A stretch of DNA of 64,000 nt from Streptomyces sp. CA-210063 (GTDB lineage: Bacteria > Actinomycetota > Actinomycetes > Streptomycetales > Streptomycetaceae): contig NZ_CP102512.1 in the NCBI RefSeq assembly GCF_024612015.1, positions 9,548,001 through 9,612,000 on the forward strand, in the 5' to 3' direction. Shown here piece by piece: positions 8,437 to 17,861 of the stretch (positions within the stretch are counted from its first letter, which is position 1; each line of letters begins with the position of its first letter). The notes beneath the pieces are model-generated. The model had not been told where the DNA came from. It worked only from the letters and a program-made list of their open reading frames with translations, and searched no databases. Made by a program: the position numbers and the translations under genes.

Positions 8437-9584
8437 CGGACCGTGCTGCGTCCCACGATCGTGCCCGCCCGGTCGACGCAGATGACGTCGACCGCGACGG
8501 GCGCACCGCGCAGCACGGCCAGGGCCTCGTCGCGGGCCGCCGTCGCCACCAGGTCACCGAGTGGCACCCCGGCCGCCCCGCACAACTGGAGCGCGGCGAG
8601 CCCGGTGTTGGCGTCGGCCACCTCGGCGGCCAGCGCCTCGCTCGCGCCGCCGCGCCGGGCCAGTTCGGCGAGGAAGCCCTTGTCGACCTGGGAGCGGGCG
8701 GAGTGCAGGTCGAGATGGCCGGCGGCGAGCTTGGAGAGCTTGGCGAAGCCACCGCAGATCGTCAGCCGGTCCACGGGATGCCTGCGGACGTACTTCAGCA
8801 CCGCGCCCGCGAAGTCGCCCATGTCCAGCAGCGCGTCCTCGGGCAGGTCGTACGCGGCGACGACCGTCTTCTCCGACGTCGACCCCGTGCACCCGGCGAC
8901 ATGGGTGCGCCCGGCCGCCCGGGCCACGTCCACGCCCCGCCGGATGGAGTCGATCCACGCCGAGCACGAGTAGGGGACCACGATCCCGGTGGTGCCCAGG
9001 ATGGACAGACCGCCGAGGATGCCGAGCCGGGGGTTCCAGGTGGAGCGGGCGATCTCCTCGCCGTGGTCCACGGAGACGGTGATCTCGACATCGCCGGTGC
9101 CCCCGTGGCGTGCGGCGACCTCGGCGACGTGGTCCCGCATCATCTGCCGGGGGACCGGGTTCACGGCCGGTTCGCCGACGGGCAGGGGCAGGCCCGGGCG
9201 GGTGATCGTCCCGACGCCGGGACCGGCCCTGAACACCACCCCGGCCCCGGCGGGCAGCCGCCGTACCGTGGCCCGGACCAGCGCCCCGTGCGTGACGTCC
9301 GGATCGTCTCCCGCGTCCTTCACGATCCCCGCCATCGCGCTCCCGCCGGTCAGCTCCTCGGCCGCGAGCGCGAACGACGGGGTCTGCCCCTTCGGCAACG
9401 TGATGGTCACCGGGTCGGGGAACTCGCCGGTCAGCAGGGCGGTGTACGCGGCTGTCGTGGCCGCCGTCGCACAGGCGCCGGTGGTCCAGCCGGGCCGCAG
9501 ACCGGTGTGCTTGAGTTGGGCCGCACGACCGCCCTTCGCCGCACCGGCGGCCCCACCCGCGCCTTGCTCTGCACCACTGCTCAT
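8433..9584 (-). CDS. cbiD: Cobalt-precorrin-5B C1-methyltransferase
   Basis: 383 residues, assigned from RPGWTTGACATAA near residue 30, STWNPRLGILGG, GTTGIVVPYSCSAW and the C-terminal CGGFAKLSKLAAGH. CbiD methylates C-1 of the ring-contracted corrin intermediate. In the textbook anaerobic route it is the counterpart of CobF. ATG at 9584 is in the 20-bp space shared with the divergent cobK; the stop overlaps btuF convergently. The gene stands alone on its strand. Its presence with oxygen-type CobG and CobN shows a mixed pathway. Confidence 0.95.
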   Translation of the reverse strand: MSSGAEQGAGGAAGAAKGGRAAQLKHTGLRPGWTTGACATAATTAAYTALLTGEFPDPVTITLPKGQTPSFALAAEELTGGSAMAGIVKDAGDDPDVTHGALVRATVRRLPAGAGVVFRAGPGVGTITRPGLPLPVGEPAVNPVPRQMMRDHVAEVAARHGGTGDVEITVSVDHGEEIARSTWNPRLGILGGLSILGTTGIVVPYSCSAWIDSIRRGVDVARAAGRTHVAGCTGSTSEKTVVAAYDLPEDALLDMGDFAGAVLKYVRRHPVDRLTICGGFAKLSKLAAGHLDLHSARSQVDKGFLAELARRGGASEALAAEVADANTGLAALQLCGAAGVPLGDLVATAARDEALAVLRGAPVAVDVICVDRAGTIVGRSTVR

Positions 9585-9602
9585 GAACGGACCCGGACTT
9601 CC

Positions 9603-10349
9603 ATGCGCGTACTGATACTCGGCGGAACCACGGAGGCCCGCCGCCTGGCCGAACTGCTGCACGACACCCCTGGCCTGCGGCTGACCAGCTCCCTCGCCGG
9701 ACGCGTCGCCAGCCCTCGGCTGCCCCCGGGCGAGGTCCGCGTCGGCGGCTTCGGCGGGGCCGAGGGACTGGCCGCCTGGCTGCGCGAGCACGGGGTGGAC
9801 GCGCTCATCGACGCCACCCACCCTTTCGCCGGGACCATGAGTTTCCACGCGGCACGGGCGGCCGCCGCCACCCATGTTCCCCTGCTCGCGCTGCGCCGCC
9901 CCGGCTGGGTCCCGGCAGACGGCGACGACTGGCACGACGCGGCCTCCCTGGAGGAGGCCGCGAAGCTGCTGCCCGCGCTCGGCCGGCGCGTCTTCCTCAC
10001 CACCGGGCGCATGGGCCTGGCCGCGTTCGCCGCCCTGGACGACCTGTGGTTCCTCGTCCGGTCCGTCGACGCACCCGAGGCCCCGCACCCGGCCCGTATG
10101 GAGGTGCTGCTCGACCGCGGCCCCTTCAGCCTCGACGGGGAACGCGAGCTGATGCGCCGCCACCGCGTCGACGTCGTCGTGACGAAGGACAGCGGGGGAG
10201 CCGCCACCGCGCCGAAGCTGACGGCGGCCCGTGAGGCCGGGCTGCCCGTCGTCGTGGTGCGCAGGCCGCCCGTGCCCGAGGGCGTCCCCGTGGTGGCGGA
10301 TCCCGAGGCGGCGGCCCGCTGGGTCGAAGAGCGTCTCACGGCCCGCTGA
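9603..10349 (+). CDS. cobK: Precorrin-6A reductase
   Basis: A 248-residue CobK/CbiJ enzyme that reduces precorrin-6A with NADPH. Family signs are LILGGTTEARRLAE at the N-terminus, DATHPFAGTMS near residue 75, TTGR near residue 140 and VTKDSGG near residue 195. The ATG at 9603 lies only 18 bp from the divergent cbiD start, so the two starts share a tiny control region. Downstream it converges on cobIJ. Confidence 0.95.
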   Translation: MRVLILGGTTEARRLAELLHDTPGLRLTSSLAGRVASPRLPPGEVRVGGFGGAEGLAAWLREHGVDALIDATHPFAGTMSFHAARAAAATHVPLLALRRPGWVPADGDDWHDAASLEEAAKLLPALGRRVFLTTGRMGLAAFAALDDLWFLVRSVDAPEAPHPARMEVLLDRGPFSLDGERELMRRHRVDVVVTKDSGGAATAPKLTAAREAGLPVVVVRRPPVPEGVPVVADPEAAARWVEERLTAR

Positions 10350-10366
10350 ACCCCGGCAGCCGCCGG

Positions 10367-11857
10367 TCACCCCTCCGGATAACGGCGCGGTGTCCAGACG
10401 ATCTCCTCGCCGTTCCCGCGCCGTACGGCCCGGGTCTGCGAGGAGCCGACCAGCAGGATGGTCCGCATGTCGACCTCGGCCGGGTCCAGGTCGGCCAGCC
10501 GTACGATCCGGACGCGCTCGCCGGAGCCGCCCACGTCCCGGGCGACCACGACCGGGGTGTCCGGCGCCCGGTGCTCCAGCAGCAGCTCGCGCGCCTTGCC
10601 CACCTGCCAGGTGCGGCTGCGCGAACCGGGGTTGTACAGGGCCAGCACCAGATCCGCCGAGGCCGCCGCGCGCAGCCGCTCGGCGATGACCTCCCACGGC
10701 TTGAGCCGGTCGGAGAGCGACAGGGCCGCGTAGTCGTGGCCGAGCGGGGCGCCCGCACGGGCGGCGGCCGCGTTGGCGGCGGTCACACCCGGCAGCACCC
10801 GCACCGGCACGTCCGCGTACTCCTTCTGCGAGGCGACCTCCAGGACGGCCGTCGCCATGGCGAAGACCCCCGGGTCGCCGCCGGAGACGACCGCGACCCG
10901 CCGCCCGCGCCGGGCCAGATCGAGGGCGAACTCGGCGCGCTCCGACTCGACCCGGTTGTCCGAGCCGTGCCGGACCTGGCCCGCGCGCCGAGGCACCCGG
11001 TCCAGATAGGTCGTGTAACCGACCAGGTCGTCGGCGGCGGCGAGCGCACCCCGCGTCTCGGGCGTCAGCCACAGCGGACCGGCCGGACCGGTACCGACCA
11101 CGACCACCTCGCCCCGCTCCCGCGCCTCGGGCCGCTCCGCGTCGACCCGGCTGGGCAGCACGGCCACCGCGAAGTACGGCACCGACTCCGCGTCCACGTC
11201 CGCCAGTTCGGCGACCCGCTCCCCGGCCATGGTGGCCCGTTCGACATACCGCGCCTCGCCCAGCCGCCCCGAACCCTCCAGCGCGCTCCGCACCTTGGTG
11301 AAGGTCCGACCCAGCTTCATCACCACGGCCGCGTCCGTCGAGGCGAGCCGCGCGGTCAGCTCCTCCTCGGGCAGGGTGCCCGGCAGGATGGTCAGCACCT
11401 CCTCGCCCTCGGCGAGCGGGGTGCCGAGCCGGGCCGCCGCGGCGGACACGGACGTGACACCGGGGATCACCTCGGTGTCGTAGCGGCCGGTGAGCCGCTT
11501 GTGCATGTGCATGTAGGAGCCGTAGAAGAGCGGATCGCCCTCGGCGAGGACCGCGACCGTACGCCCCCCGTCGAGGTGCACGGCCAGCCGGGCCGACGCC
11601 TCCGCGTAGAACTCCTCCATCGCGCCCTTGTAACCGCCCGGATGGTCGGTGGTCTCCGTCGTGACCGGGTAGACCAGCCGCTCCTCGATGTGGTCGGCGC
11701 GGATGTGCTTCGCCGCGATCGAGCGGGCGATGGAACGGCCGTGGCGGGCGCTGTGGTACGCGATCACGTCCGCCTCGGCGATGACCTCGACGGCCCGTAC
11801 GGTCATCAGGGACGGGTCACCGGGGCCGAGCCCCACCCCGTACAGCTTGCCGCTCAC
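10367..11857 (-). CDS. cobIJ: Precorrin-2 C20-methyltransferase / precorrin-3B C17-methyltransferase fusion
   Basis: A 496-residue fusion of two tetrapyrrole methylases. Residues ~1-235 are CobI ([32 protein letters not shown]); residues ~245-490 are CobJ ([36 protein letters not shown]). The two steps flank the CobG reaction. GTG start at 11857 overlaps the cobH stop in a GTGA quartet, so translation is coupled. CobI-CobJ fusion is common in actinobacteria. Confidence 0.95.
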   Translation of the reverse strand: MSGKLYGVGLGPGDPSLMTVRAVEVIAEADVIAYHSARHGRSIARSIAAKHIRADHIEERLVYPVTTETTDHPGGYKGAMEEFYAEASARLAVHLDGGRTVAVLAEGDPLFYGSYMHMHKRLTGRYDTEVIPGVTSVSAAAARLGTPLAEGEEVLTILPGTLPEEELTARLASTDAAVVMKLGRTFTKVRSALEGSGRLGEARYVERATMAGERVAELADVDAESVPYFAVAVLPSRVDAERPEARERGEVVVVGTGPAGPLWLTPETRGALAAADDLVGYTTYLDRVPRRAGQVRHGSDNRVESERAEFALDLARRGRRVAVVSGGDPGVFAMATAVLEVASQKEYADVPVRVLPGVTAANAAAARAGAPLGHDYAALSLSDRLKPWEVIAERLRAAASADLVLALYNPGSRSRTWQVGKARELLLEHRAPDTPVVVARDVGGSGERVRIVRLADLDPAEVDMRTILLVGSSQTRAVRRGNGEEIVWTPRRYPEG

Positions 11858-12516
11858 TCTTCCTCACTAGCGATCGCGTTGAGCGCGGCGGCGGCGATGG
11901 CACTGCCGCCACGACGGCCGCGTACGACGATGTGCTCCAGCCCCGACGGGTGCGCGGCCAGGGCCTCCTTGGACTCGGCGGCGCCGACGAAGCCGACCGG
12001 GACGCCGATGACGGCGGCGGGCCGGGGCGCGCCCTCCTCGATCATCTCCAGGAGCCGGAAGAGGGCGGTGGGCGCGTTGCCGACGGCGACGACGGAACCC
12101 TCCAGCCGGTCCCGCCACAGTTCGAGGGCGGCGGCGCTGCGCGTGGTGCCGAGCTTCGCCGCCAGCTCGGGGACGGCCGGGTCGGAGAGCGTGCAGAGCA
12201 CGTCGTTGCCGGCGGGCAGCCGCTTGCGGGTGACTCCGCTGGCCACCATCTGGACGTCGGTGAAGATGGGCGCGCCGGCGCGCAGGGCCTCGCGGGCGCG
12301 GGCCACCACGTCGGGCGTGTACCCCAAGTCCCGTACGAGGTCGACCATTCCGCAGGCGTGGATCATCCGGACCGCGACCTGGCTGACGTCGGCGGGCAGG
12401 GCCGCGAGGTCCGCCTCCGCGCGGATGGTGGCGAAGGACTGGCGGTAGATGGCCGGGCCGTCCTTCTCGTAGTCGTACGTGGTCACGGTGGTCTTCTCGC
12501 TGCTCTCGGTCGTCAT
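11854..12516 (-). CDS. cobH: Precorrin-8X methylmutase
   Basis: About 220 residues; catalyses the 1,5-methyl shift that turns precorrin-8X into hydrogenobyrinate. The catalytic His is in [11 protein letters not shown], and [17 protein letters not shown] and [13 protein letters not shown] are family motifs. The start is uncertain. ATG 12516 and ATG 12531 both lie in or at the edge of a 15-bp tandem repeat and neither has a good ribosome site; an internal GTG before TTYDYEKDG is also possible. The 3' end overlaps cobIJ by four bases. Confidence 0.93.
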   Translation of the reverse strand: MTTESSEKTTVTTYDYEKDGPAIYRQSFATIRAEADLAALPADVSQVAVRMIHACGMVDLVRDLGYTPDVVARAREALRAGAPIFTDVQMVASGVTRKRLPAGNDVLCTLSDPAVPELAAKLGTTRSAAALELWRDRLEGSVVAVGNAPTALFRLLEMIEEGAPRPAAVIGVPVGFVGAAESKEALAAHPSGLEHIVVRGRRGGSAIAAAALNAIASEEE

Positions 12517-12586
12517 GCGGCTGTCGTTCATGCGGCTGTCGTTCGTGTGGCTGTCGTTCGTGTGGCTGTCGTTCGTGCGGCTCGTG
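12515..12586. repeat. 15-bp tandem repeat between cobG and cobH
   Basis: Four full copies of a 15-bp unit of the form RTGYGGCTGTCGTTC at 12515-12529, 12530-12544, 12545-12559 and 12560-12574, followed by a degraded partial copy. It fills the space between the cobG stop and the cobH start and contributes one of the alternative cobH ATG codons. The repeat replaces a normal Shine-Dalgarno context, so copy-number change could affect cobH translation. Confidence 0.9.
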
Positions 12587-12607
12587 GGGGCGTTCCGTTC
12601 ATGGGGC

Positions 12608-13978
12608 TCATGCGGTGATCGCCGCCAGGGCGGTGGCGAGTCGGGAGGGGTCGGCCATGGGCGCGGTCCGCGGGTCCTGGCCGGGAGCGGTGAGGGAGAG
12701 CTGATAGCCGCCGCCCTCGACGGCGACGACGTCGATCCGTTCGCCCCGGGGGTGACCGCAGCGGCGTTCGCACCCGGACCAGTACAGGGGGAGGCCGGCG
12801 CGCCCGGCCGCGGCGAGGCTCTCGGTCGCGTCCGCCCGTACGTCCGCGAGGGACTTGGCGCATCCGGGCCGTCCGATGCAGGCGCCGACGCGGAGCCAGG
12901 GGGAGGCGGGGTCGGTGACGAGGCCGGTGGCGGAGAGCCGGGCGAGCGCGTCGGCCGCCTGCTCGGCGTCCAGGCCCGGCGCGGGCACGACGATGCCGCG
13001 CCAGGGGGTCAGCCGCAGTTCACCGGCGGGGTCCAGGGACGCCACCTGCGTCAACTCCCGCCACTGGAGGGCCGAGAGCCGGCCGAGCGGGGCGTGTACG
13101 GAGAGGGCCGCGCCGACGAGCCCGGGCGGTGGTCCGTCGTCGGTGGCCGACTCGACACTGGCCGGCCCGACACCGGCCGGCCCGACACTGGCCGGCCCGA
13201 CACCGGCCGGCCCGACACCGGCCGTGCCGGCGGCGTCGATGCCGTCGGCCGCCAGGCGGCGGCGGACCATCTGCGTCAACTCCCCCTTGGAGAGCGGGAG
13301 TTCAGTGACCCGCCAGGCCCGGGTGCCGCTCTCCCGCACCGCCTCCAGGAAGGTCTCGGCCGCCGCGAGCGCGGCGCGGGGCGCCTCCTCGCCGGGCACC
13401 AGCAGGGCTTCGCCGGCCGTTCCGAGGCTCAGCAGCGCGGCGCCGTGCTCGGCCGCCCGTACGGTCACATCGGCGCCGAGCCCGGCCACGTCCCCGCGCC
13501 CGTCGTCGAGTGCGAACAGGAACCGGCCCGACAACGCCCGCGCCCCGTCGCTCGCGCAGAGGGCCGCGTCGAGGGCCGACAACCAGGGCCGTACGTCGCG
13601 CAGGCCATGCCCGTCGAGGCCGGACAAGGGGGAGGCGACGATGTTGCGGACCCGTTCGTGCGCGGGGGAGGGGAGCAGCCCGGCCGCGTCCAGGGACTCG
13701 GCCAGTTCCGCCCCGCAGCCGTCCGCAAGCCCCCGCAGCTGCACATTGCCGCGCGAGGTGAGATGCAGGTCGCCGTCACCGAGCCGCCGCGCCGCCTCCG
13801 CGAGCGCCTCGGCCTGGCGGACGGTCAGGACGCCGCCCGGGATCCGTACGCGGGCCAACGCCCCGTCGTCCGCGGTGTGCAGCCGGAGCGTCCCCGGGCA
13901 GGCGTCACCGCGGTCTCGTGGGGCCGCTGTGGCCTGGGAGGATGAACGGAGGGCAGCCATGGACATGGCGGCGAGCAT
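12608..13978 (-). CDS. cobG: Precorrin-3B synthase (CobG-like nitrite/sulphite reductase family)
   Basis: About 456 residues with two ferredoxin-like half repeats. N-terminal [19 protein letters not shown] and [11 protein letters not shown] are siroheme-reductase-family motifs. C-terminal CIGRPGC and [10 protein letters not shown] supply the four Cys for a [4Fe-4S] cluster. CobG hydroxylates precorrin-3A with O2 to allow ring contraction. A low-complexity [10 protein letters not shown] stretch (15-bp DNA repeats, 13156-13224) links the two halves. Several in-frame ATGs (13960, 13966, 13978, 13990) make the start uncertain. It is the first gene of the minus-strand cobG-cobH-cobIJ group. Confidence 0.9.
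   Translation of the reverse strand: MLAAMSMAALRSSSQATAAPRDRGDACPGTLRLHTADDGALARVRIPGGVLTVRQAEALAEAARRLGDGDLHLTSRGNVQLRGLADGCGAELAESLDAAGLLPSPAHERVRNIVASPLSGLDGHGLRDVRPWLSALDAALCASDGARALSGRFLFALDDGRGDVAGLGADVTVRAAEHGAALLSLGTAGEALLVPGEEAPRAALAAAETFLEAVRESGTRAWRVTELPLSKGELTQMVRRRLAADGIDAAGTAGVGPAGVGPASVGPAGVGPASVESATDDGPPPGLVGAALSVHAPLGRLSALQWRELTQVASLDPAGELRLTPWRGIVVPAPGLDAEQAADALARLSATGLVTDPASPWLRVGACIGRPGCAKSLADVRADATESLAAAGRAGLPLYWSGCERRCGHPRGERIDVVAVEGGGYQLSLTAPGQDPRTAPMADPSRLATALAAITA
13156..13224. repeat. 15-bp tandem repeat inside cobG
   Basis: Unit CAYYGGCCGGCCCGA is repeated 4.6 times (13156, 13171, 13186, 13201, 13216). It is in frame and encodes repeats of [10 protein letters not shown] in the linker between the two halves of CobG, so copy-number change would lengthen the linker without breaking the frame. 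Confidence 0.9.
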
Positions 13979-14059
13979 ACCTACCGTCATCACGGCTGTA
14001 TGCCCCGCCCTTTTGAGGCGCCCCTTACTATGCTGCGTGGTGGATCATCCGGTCCACCG

Positions 14060-14195
14060 ACGCCACGACGGCGACAGGGGAGGAAGCCCGGTGTGAGTCC
14101 GGCGCGGTCCCGCCACTGTGAGCCCGTCCCCAGGGGTCGGGCGAGCCAGGAACTCCCTTCCCCGACGCCCGGTCCCGGCCGAGCAGGGGAGACTT
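14060..14195 (+). promoter_or_regulatory. Cobalamin (B12) riboswitch upstream of cobN
   Basis: The core GGAAGCCCGGTGTGAGTCCG near 14081-14100, CGCGGTCCCGCCACTGTGAGCCC, and GAGCCAGGAACTC near 14142-14154 are classic B12-riboswitch elements. It precedes cobN on the same strand by about 50 bp and lies in the space divergent from cobG. B12 is expected to repress cobN. Edges are approximate. Confidence 0.93.
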
Positions 14196-14245
14196 TCGAT
14201 CCGACACCGCCCGGGGCGCGGACCCCGAGGAAGGCCCACCGCCAC

Positions 14246-17200
14246 ATGATCCTGCTCCTGTCGACGTCCGACACCGATCTGCTCAGCGCCCGAGCGGCCA
14301 CCGGCCCGGTCCCGTACCGGTTCGCCAACCCCTCCCGCCTGGTCCTCGACGACCTCCCCGCCCTCCTCGACGGCGTCGACCTGGTCGTCGTACGTCTCCT
14401 CGGCGGCATCCGGGCCTGGCAGGACGGCCTGGACCTGTTGCTCGCCGACGGCCGCCCGGTCGTCGTCCTCACCGGTGAACAGGCGCCCGACGCCCAGCTG
14501 ATGGCCGCCTCCACCGTCCCCATCGGCATCGCGGCCGAGTCCCACGCCTACCTCGCGCACGGCGGCCCGGCCAACCTGGAGCAGCTCGCCCGCTTCCTCT
14601 CCGACACGGTCCTGCTCACCGGCCACGGCTTCGAGGCGCCCACGCCCGCCCCCACCTGGGGGCCGCTGGAGCGCACGCCCGGCGACGGCGTCGACGGCCC
14701 GACCGTCGCCGTGCTCTACTACCGCGCCCACCACATGAGCGGCAACACCGCTTTCGTCGGCGCCCTGTGCGACGCGATCGAGGACGCGGGCGCCCGTGCC
14801 CTTCCGCTGTACGTGGCCTCCCTGCGCGCCCCCGAGCCCGAGCTGATCGAGGAACTCCGCTCCGCGGACGTGATCATCACCACTGTCCTGGCCGCGGGCG
14901 GCACCAAGCCCGCCGAGGCGTCGGCCGGCGGTGACGACGAGTCCTGGGACGCGGGCGCCCTGACCGGCCTCGACGTCCCCATCCTCCAGGCGCTCTGCCT
15001 CACCTCCTCCCGGGCCGACTGGGACGCGAGCGACGAAGGTGTCTCCCCGCTCGACGCGGCCAGCCAGATCGCCGTACCCGAGTTCGACGGTCGTCTGATC
15101 ACCGTCCCGTTCTCCTTCAAGGAGATCGACGCCGACGGCCTCCCGGCGTACGTCGCGGACCCCGAGCGGGCCGCCCGTGTCGCCGGGATCGCCGTACGCC
15201 ACGCGCGACTTCGCCACATCCCGGCCGCCGACAAGCGCCTCGCGCTCGTGCTCTCCGCCTACCCGACCAAGCACTCCCGCATCGGCAACGCGGTCGGCCT
15301 GGACACACCGGCGAGCGCGGTAGCTCTCCTGCGCCGACTCCGGGAAGAGGGCTACGACTTCGGGGACACAGATGTGCCCGGTCTGGCGTCCGGCGACGGC
15401 GACGAGCTGATCCGCGCCCTCATCGAGGCGGGAGGCCACGACCAGGACTGGCTCACCGAGGAGCAGCTGGCCCGCAACCCGGTCCGCATAGCGGCCGCCG
15501 ACTACCGCCGCTGGTTCGCCACCCTCCCCGAGGAACTGCGTACCGCCGTGGAGGAGCACTGGGGCCCGGCGCCCGGCGAGATGTTCGTCGACCGCAGCCG
15601 CAACCCGGAGGGCGACATCGTCCTCGCGGCCCTGCGCTTCGGCAATCTGCTGATCCTCATCCAGCCCCCGCGCGGCTTCGGTGAGAACCCGATCGCGATC
15701 TACCACGATCCGGACCTCCCGCCCTCCCACCACTACCTGGCCGCCTACCGCTGGATCGCCGCCCGCACCGAGGACGGGGGGTTCGGCGCCGACGCGATGA
15801 TCCACCTCGGCAAGCACGGCAACCTGGAGTGGCTGCCCGGCAAGAACGCCGGTCTGTCCGCCGCCTGCGGCCCCGACGCAGCCCTCGGCGACCTCCCCCT
15901 GATCTACCCCTTCCTGGTCAACGACCCGGGCGAGGGCACCCAGGCCAAGCGCCGCGTCCACGCCACCCTCGTCGACCACCTGGTCCCGCCGATGGCCCGC
16001 GCGGACTCCTACGGTGACATCGCGCGTCTTGAGCAACTGCTCGACGAGTACGCCCAGATCTCCTCCATGGACCCGGCGAAGCTCCCGGCGATCCGCGCGC
16101 AGATCTGGACCCTCATCCAGGCCGCCAAACTCGACCACGACCTCGGCCTCGCCGACCGCCCGGAGGACGACGGCTTCGACGACTTCCTCCTCCATGTCGA
16201 CGGCTGGCTCTGCGAGGTCAAGGACGCCCAGATCCGCGACGGTCTGCACGTCCTCGGCACCCCGCCCACCGGCGACGACCACGTCAACCTCGTCCTCGCC
16301 ATCCTCCGCGCCCGCCAGATCTGGGGCGGCGCCACCGCGCTGCCCGGCCTGCGGGAGGCCCTGGGCCTCGACGAGTCCGCGGCGACCCGTACGACCGCCG
16401 ACGAGGCGGAGGCGAAGGCCCGCGCCCTCGTCCAGGAGATGGAGGACGCGGGCTGGGACCCGGCCGCCGTCCCCACCGAGCACGGCGAACAGGTCGCCGC
16501 CATCCTGGAGTTCGCGGCCCGCGAGGTCGTGCCGCGCCTGGCCGCGACCACCGCCGAACTCGACCACACCGTCCACGCCCTGGCCGGCGGCTTCGTCCCC
16601 GCGGGCCCCTCGGGATCACCCCTGCGGGGACTCGTCAACGTCCTCCCGACCGGCCGCAACTTCTACTCCGTCGACCCCAAGGCCGTCCCCTCCCGCCTCG
16701 CCTGGGAGACCGGCCAGGCGCTCGCGGACTCCCTGCTGGAGCGCTACCGCACGGACAACGGCGAGTGGCCCACGTCCGTCGGGCTGTCGTTGTGGGGCAC
16801 GAGTGCCATGCGCACGGCCGGCGACGACGTGGCCGAGGCCCTCGCCCTGCTCGGCGTCCGCCCGGTCTGGGACGACGCCTCGCGCCGTGTGACCGGCCTG
16901 GAGCCCATCCCCTACGAGGAGTTGGGCCGCCCCCGCATCGACGTGACCCTGCGCATCTCCGGCTTCTTCCGCGACGCCTTCCCGCACACCATCGGGCTGC
17001 TGGACGACGCCGTACGCCTGGCCGCGTCCCTGGACGAACCGGCCTCGGTCAACCACGTACGGGCCCACGTCCAGGCCGACCTGTCGGCGCACGGCGACGA
17101 ACGCCGGGCCACCACCCGGATCTTCGGCTCCCGCCCCGGCACGTACGGCGCCGGTCTGCTCCAGTTCATCGACTCCCGCGACTGGCGCACCGACGCCGAC

Positions 17201-17836
17201 CTCGCCGAGGTCTACACGGTGTGGGGCGGCTACGCCTACGGCCGTGAACTCGACGGCCGCCCGGCCCGCGAGGAGATGGAGACGGCGTACAAGCGGATCG
17301 AGGTCGCCGCCAAGAACACGGACACCCGCGAGCACGACATCGCCGACTCGGACGACTACTTCCAGTACCACGGCGGCATGGTGGCCACCGTCCGGGCCCT
17401 GCGCGGCACGGCCCCCGAGGCGTACATCGGTGACTCCACCCGCCCCGAGACGGTCCGCACCCGGACCCTCGTCGAGGAGACGTCCAGGGTCTTCCGCGCC
17501 CGCGTCGTCAACCCCAAGTGGATCGAGGCGATGCGCCGCCACGGCTACAAGGGCGCCTTCGAACTCGCCGCCACCGTGGACTACCTGTTCGGCTACGACG
17601 CCACCACCGGCGTGGTCGCCGACTGGATGTACGACAAACTCACCGAGACCTACGTCCTGGACCCCGCCAACCGCGAGTTCCTCCAGCAGGCCAACCCCTG
17701 GGCCCTGCACGGCATCGCCGAGCGACTGCTGGAGGCGGAGTCGCGCGGGATGTGGGAGAAGCCCGACCCGGCGGTGCTGGAGGGGCTGCGGCAGGTGTAC
17801 CTGGAGACGGAGGGGGACCTGGAGGGCGACGGCTGA
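14246..17836 (+). CDS. cobN: Cobaltochelatase subunit CobN
   Basis: A 1196-residue magnesium-chelatase-H-like protein that inserts cobalt into hydrogenobyrinate a,c-diamide with ATP, together with CobS/CobT or ChlI/ChlD-type partners encoded elsewhere. Family segments include SAYPTKHSRIGNAVGLDTPAS-type motif near residue 340, MIHLGKHGNLEWLPGK near 515, and GMVATVRALRG near 1045. The ATG at 14246 follows GAGGAAGG. Length matches the family. The B12 riboswitch upstream should control it. It converges on the APC permease with only 25 bp between stops. Confidence 0.97.
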   Translation: MILLLSTSDTDLLSARAATGPVPYRFANPSRLVLDDLPALLDGVDLVVVRLLGGIRAWQDGLDLLLADGRPVVVLTGEQAPDAQLMAASTVPIGIAAESHAYLAHGGPANLEQLARFLSDTVLLTGHGFEAPTPAPTWGPLERTPGDGVDGPTVAVLYYRAHHMSGNTAFVGALCDAIEDAGARALPLYVASLRAPEPELIEELRSADVIITTVLAAGGTKPAEASAGGDDESWDAGALTGLDVPILQALCLTSSRADWDASDEGVSPLDAASQIAVPEFDGRLITVPFSFKEIDADGLPAYVADPERAARVAGIAVRHARLRHIPAADKRLALVLSAYPTKHSRIGNAVGLDTPASAVALLRRLREEGYDFGDTDVPGLASGDGDELIRALIEAGGHDQDWLTEEQLARNPVRIAAADYRRWFATLPEELRTAVEEHWGPAPGEMFVDRSRNPEGDIVLAALRFGNLLILIQPPRGFGENPIAIYHDPDLPPSHHYLAAYRWIAARTEDGGFGADAMIHLGKHGNLEWLPGKNAGLSAACGPDAALGDLPLIYPFLVNDPGEGTQAKRRVHATLVDHLVPPMARADSYGDIARLEQLLDEYAQISSMDPAKLPAIRAQIWTLIQAAKLDHDLGLADRPEDDGFDDFLLHVDGWLCEVKDAQIRDGLHVLGTPPTGDDHVNLVLAILRARQIWGGATALPGLREALGLDESAATRTTADEAEAKARALVQEMEDAGWDPAAVPTEHGEQVAAILEFAAREVVPRLAATTAELDHTVHALAGGFVPAGPSGSPLRGLVNVLPTGRNFYSVDPKAVPSRLAWETGQALADSLLERYRTDNGEWPTSVGLSLWGTSAMRTAGDDVAEALALLGVRPVWDDASRRVTGLEPIPYEELGRPRIDVTLRISGFFRDAFPHTIGLLDDAVRLAASLDEPASVNHVRAHVQADLSAHGDERRATTRIFGSRPGTYGAGLLQFIDSRDWRTDADLAEVYTVWGGYAYGRELDGRPAREEMETAYKRIEVAAKNTDTREHDIADSDDYFQYHGGMVATVRALRGTAPEAYIGDSTRPETVRTRTLVEETSRVFRARVVNPKWIEAMRRHGYKGAFELAATVDYLFGYDATTGVVADWMYDKLTETYVLDPANREFLQQANPWALHGIAERLLEAESRGMWEKPDPAVLEGLRQVYLETEGDLEGDG

Positions 17837-17861
17837 CGGACCCGTGGCCGACCGCGCGCGC

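Noticed and set aside
8433..11072. Extended cbiD open frame reaching back over cobK and cobIJ
   Set aside because: Only the part from 9584 has CbiD motifs; the rest overlaps two real genes and lacks a ribosome site.
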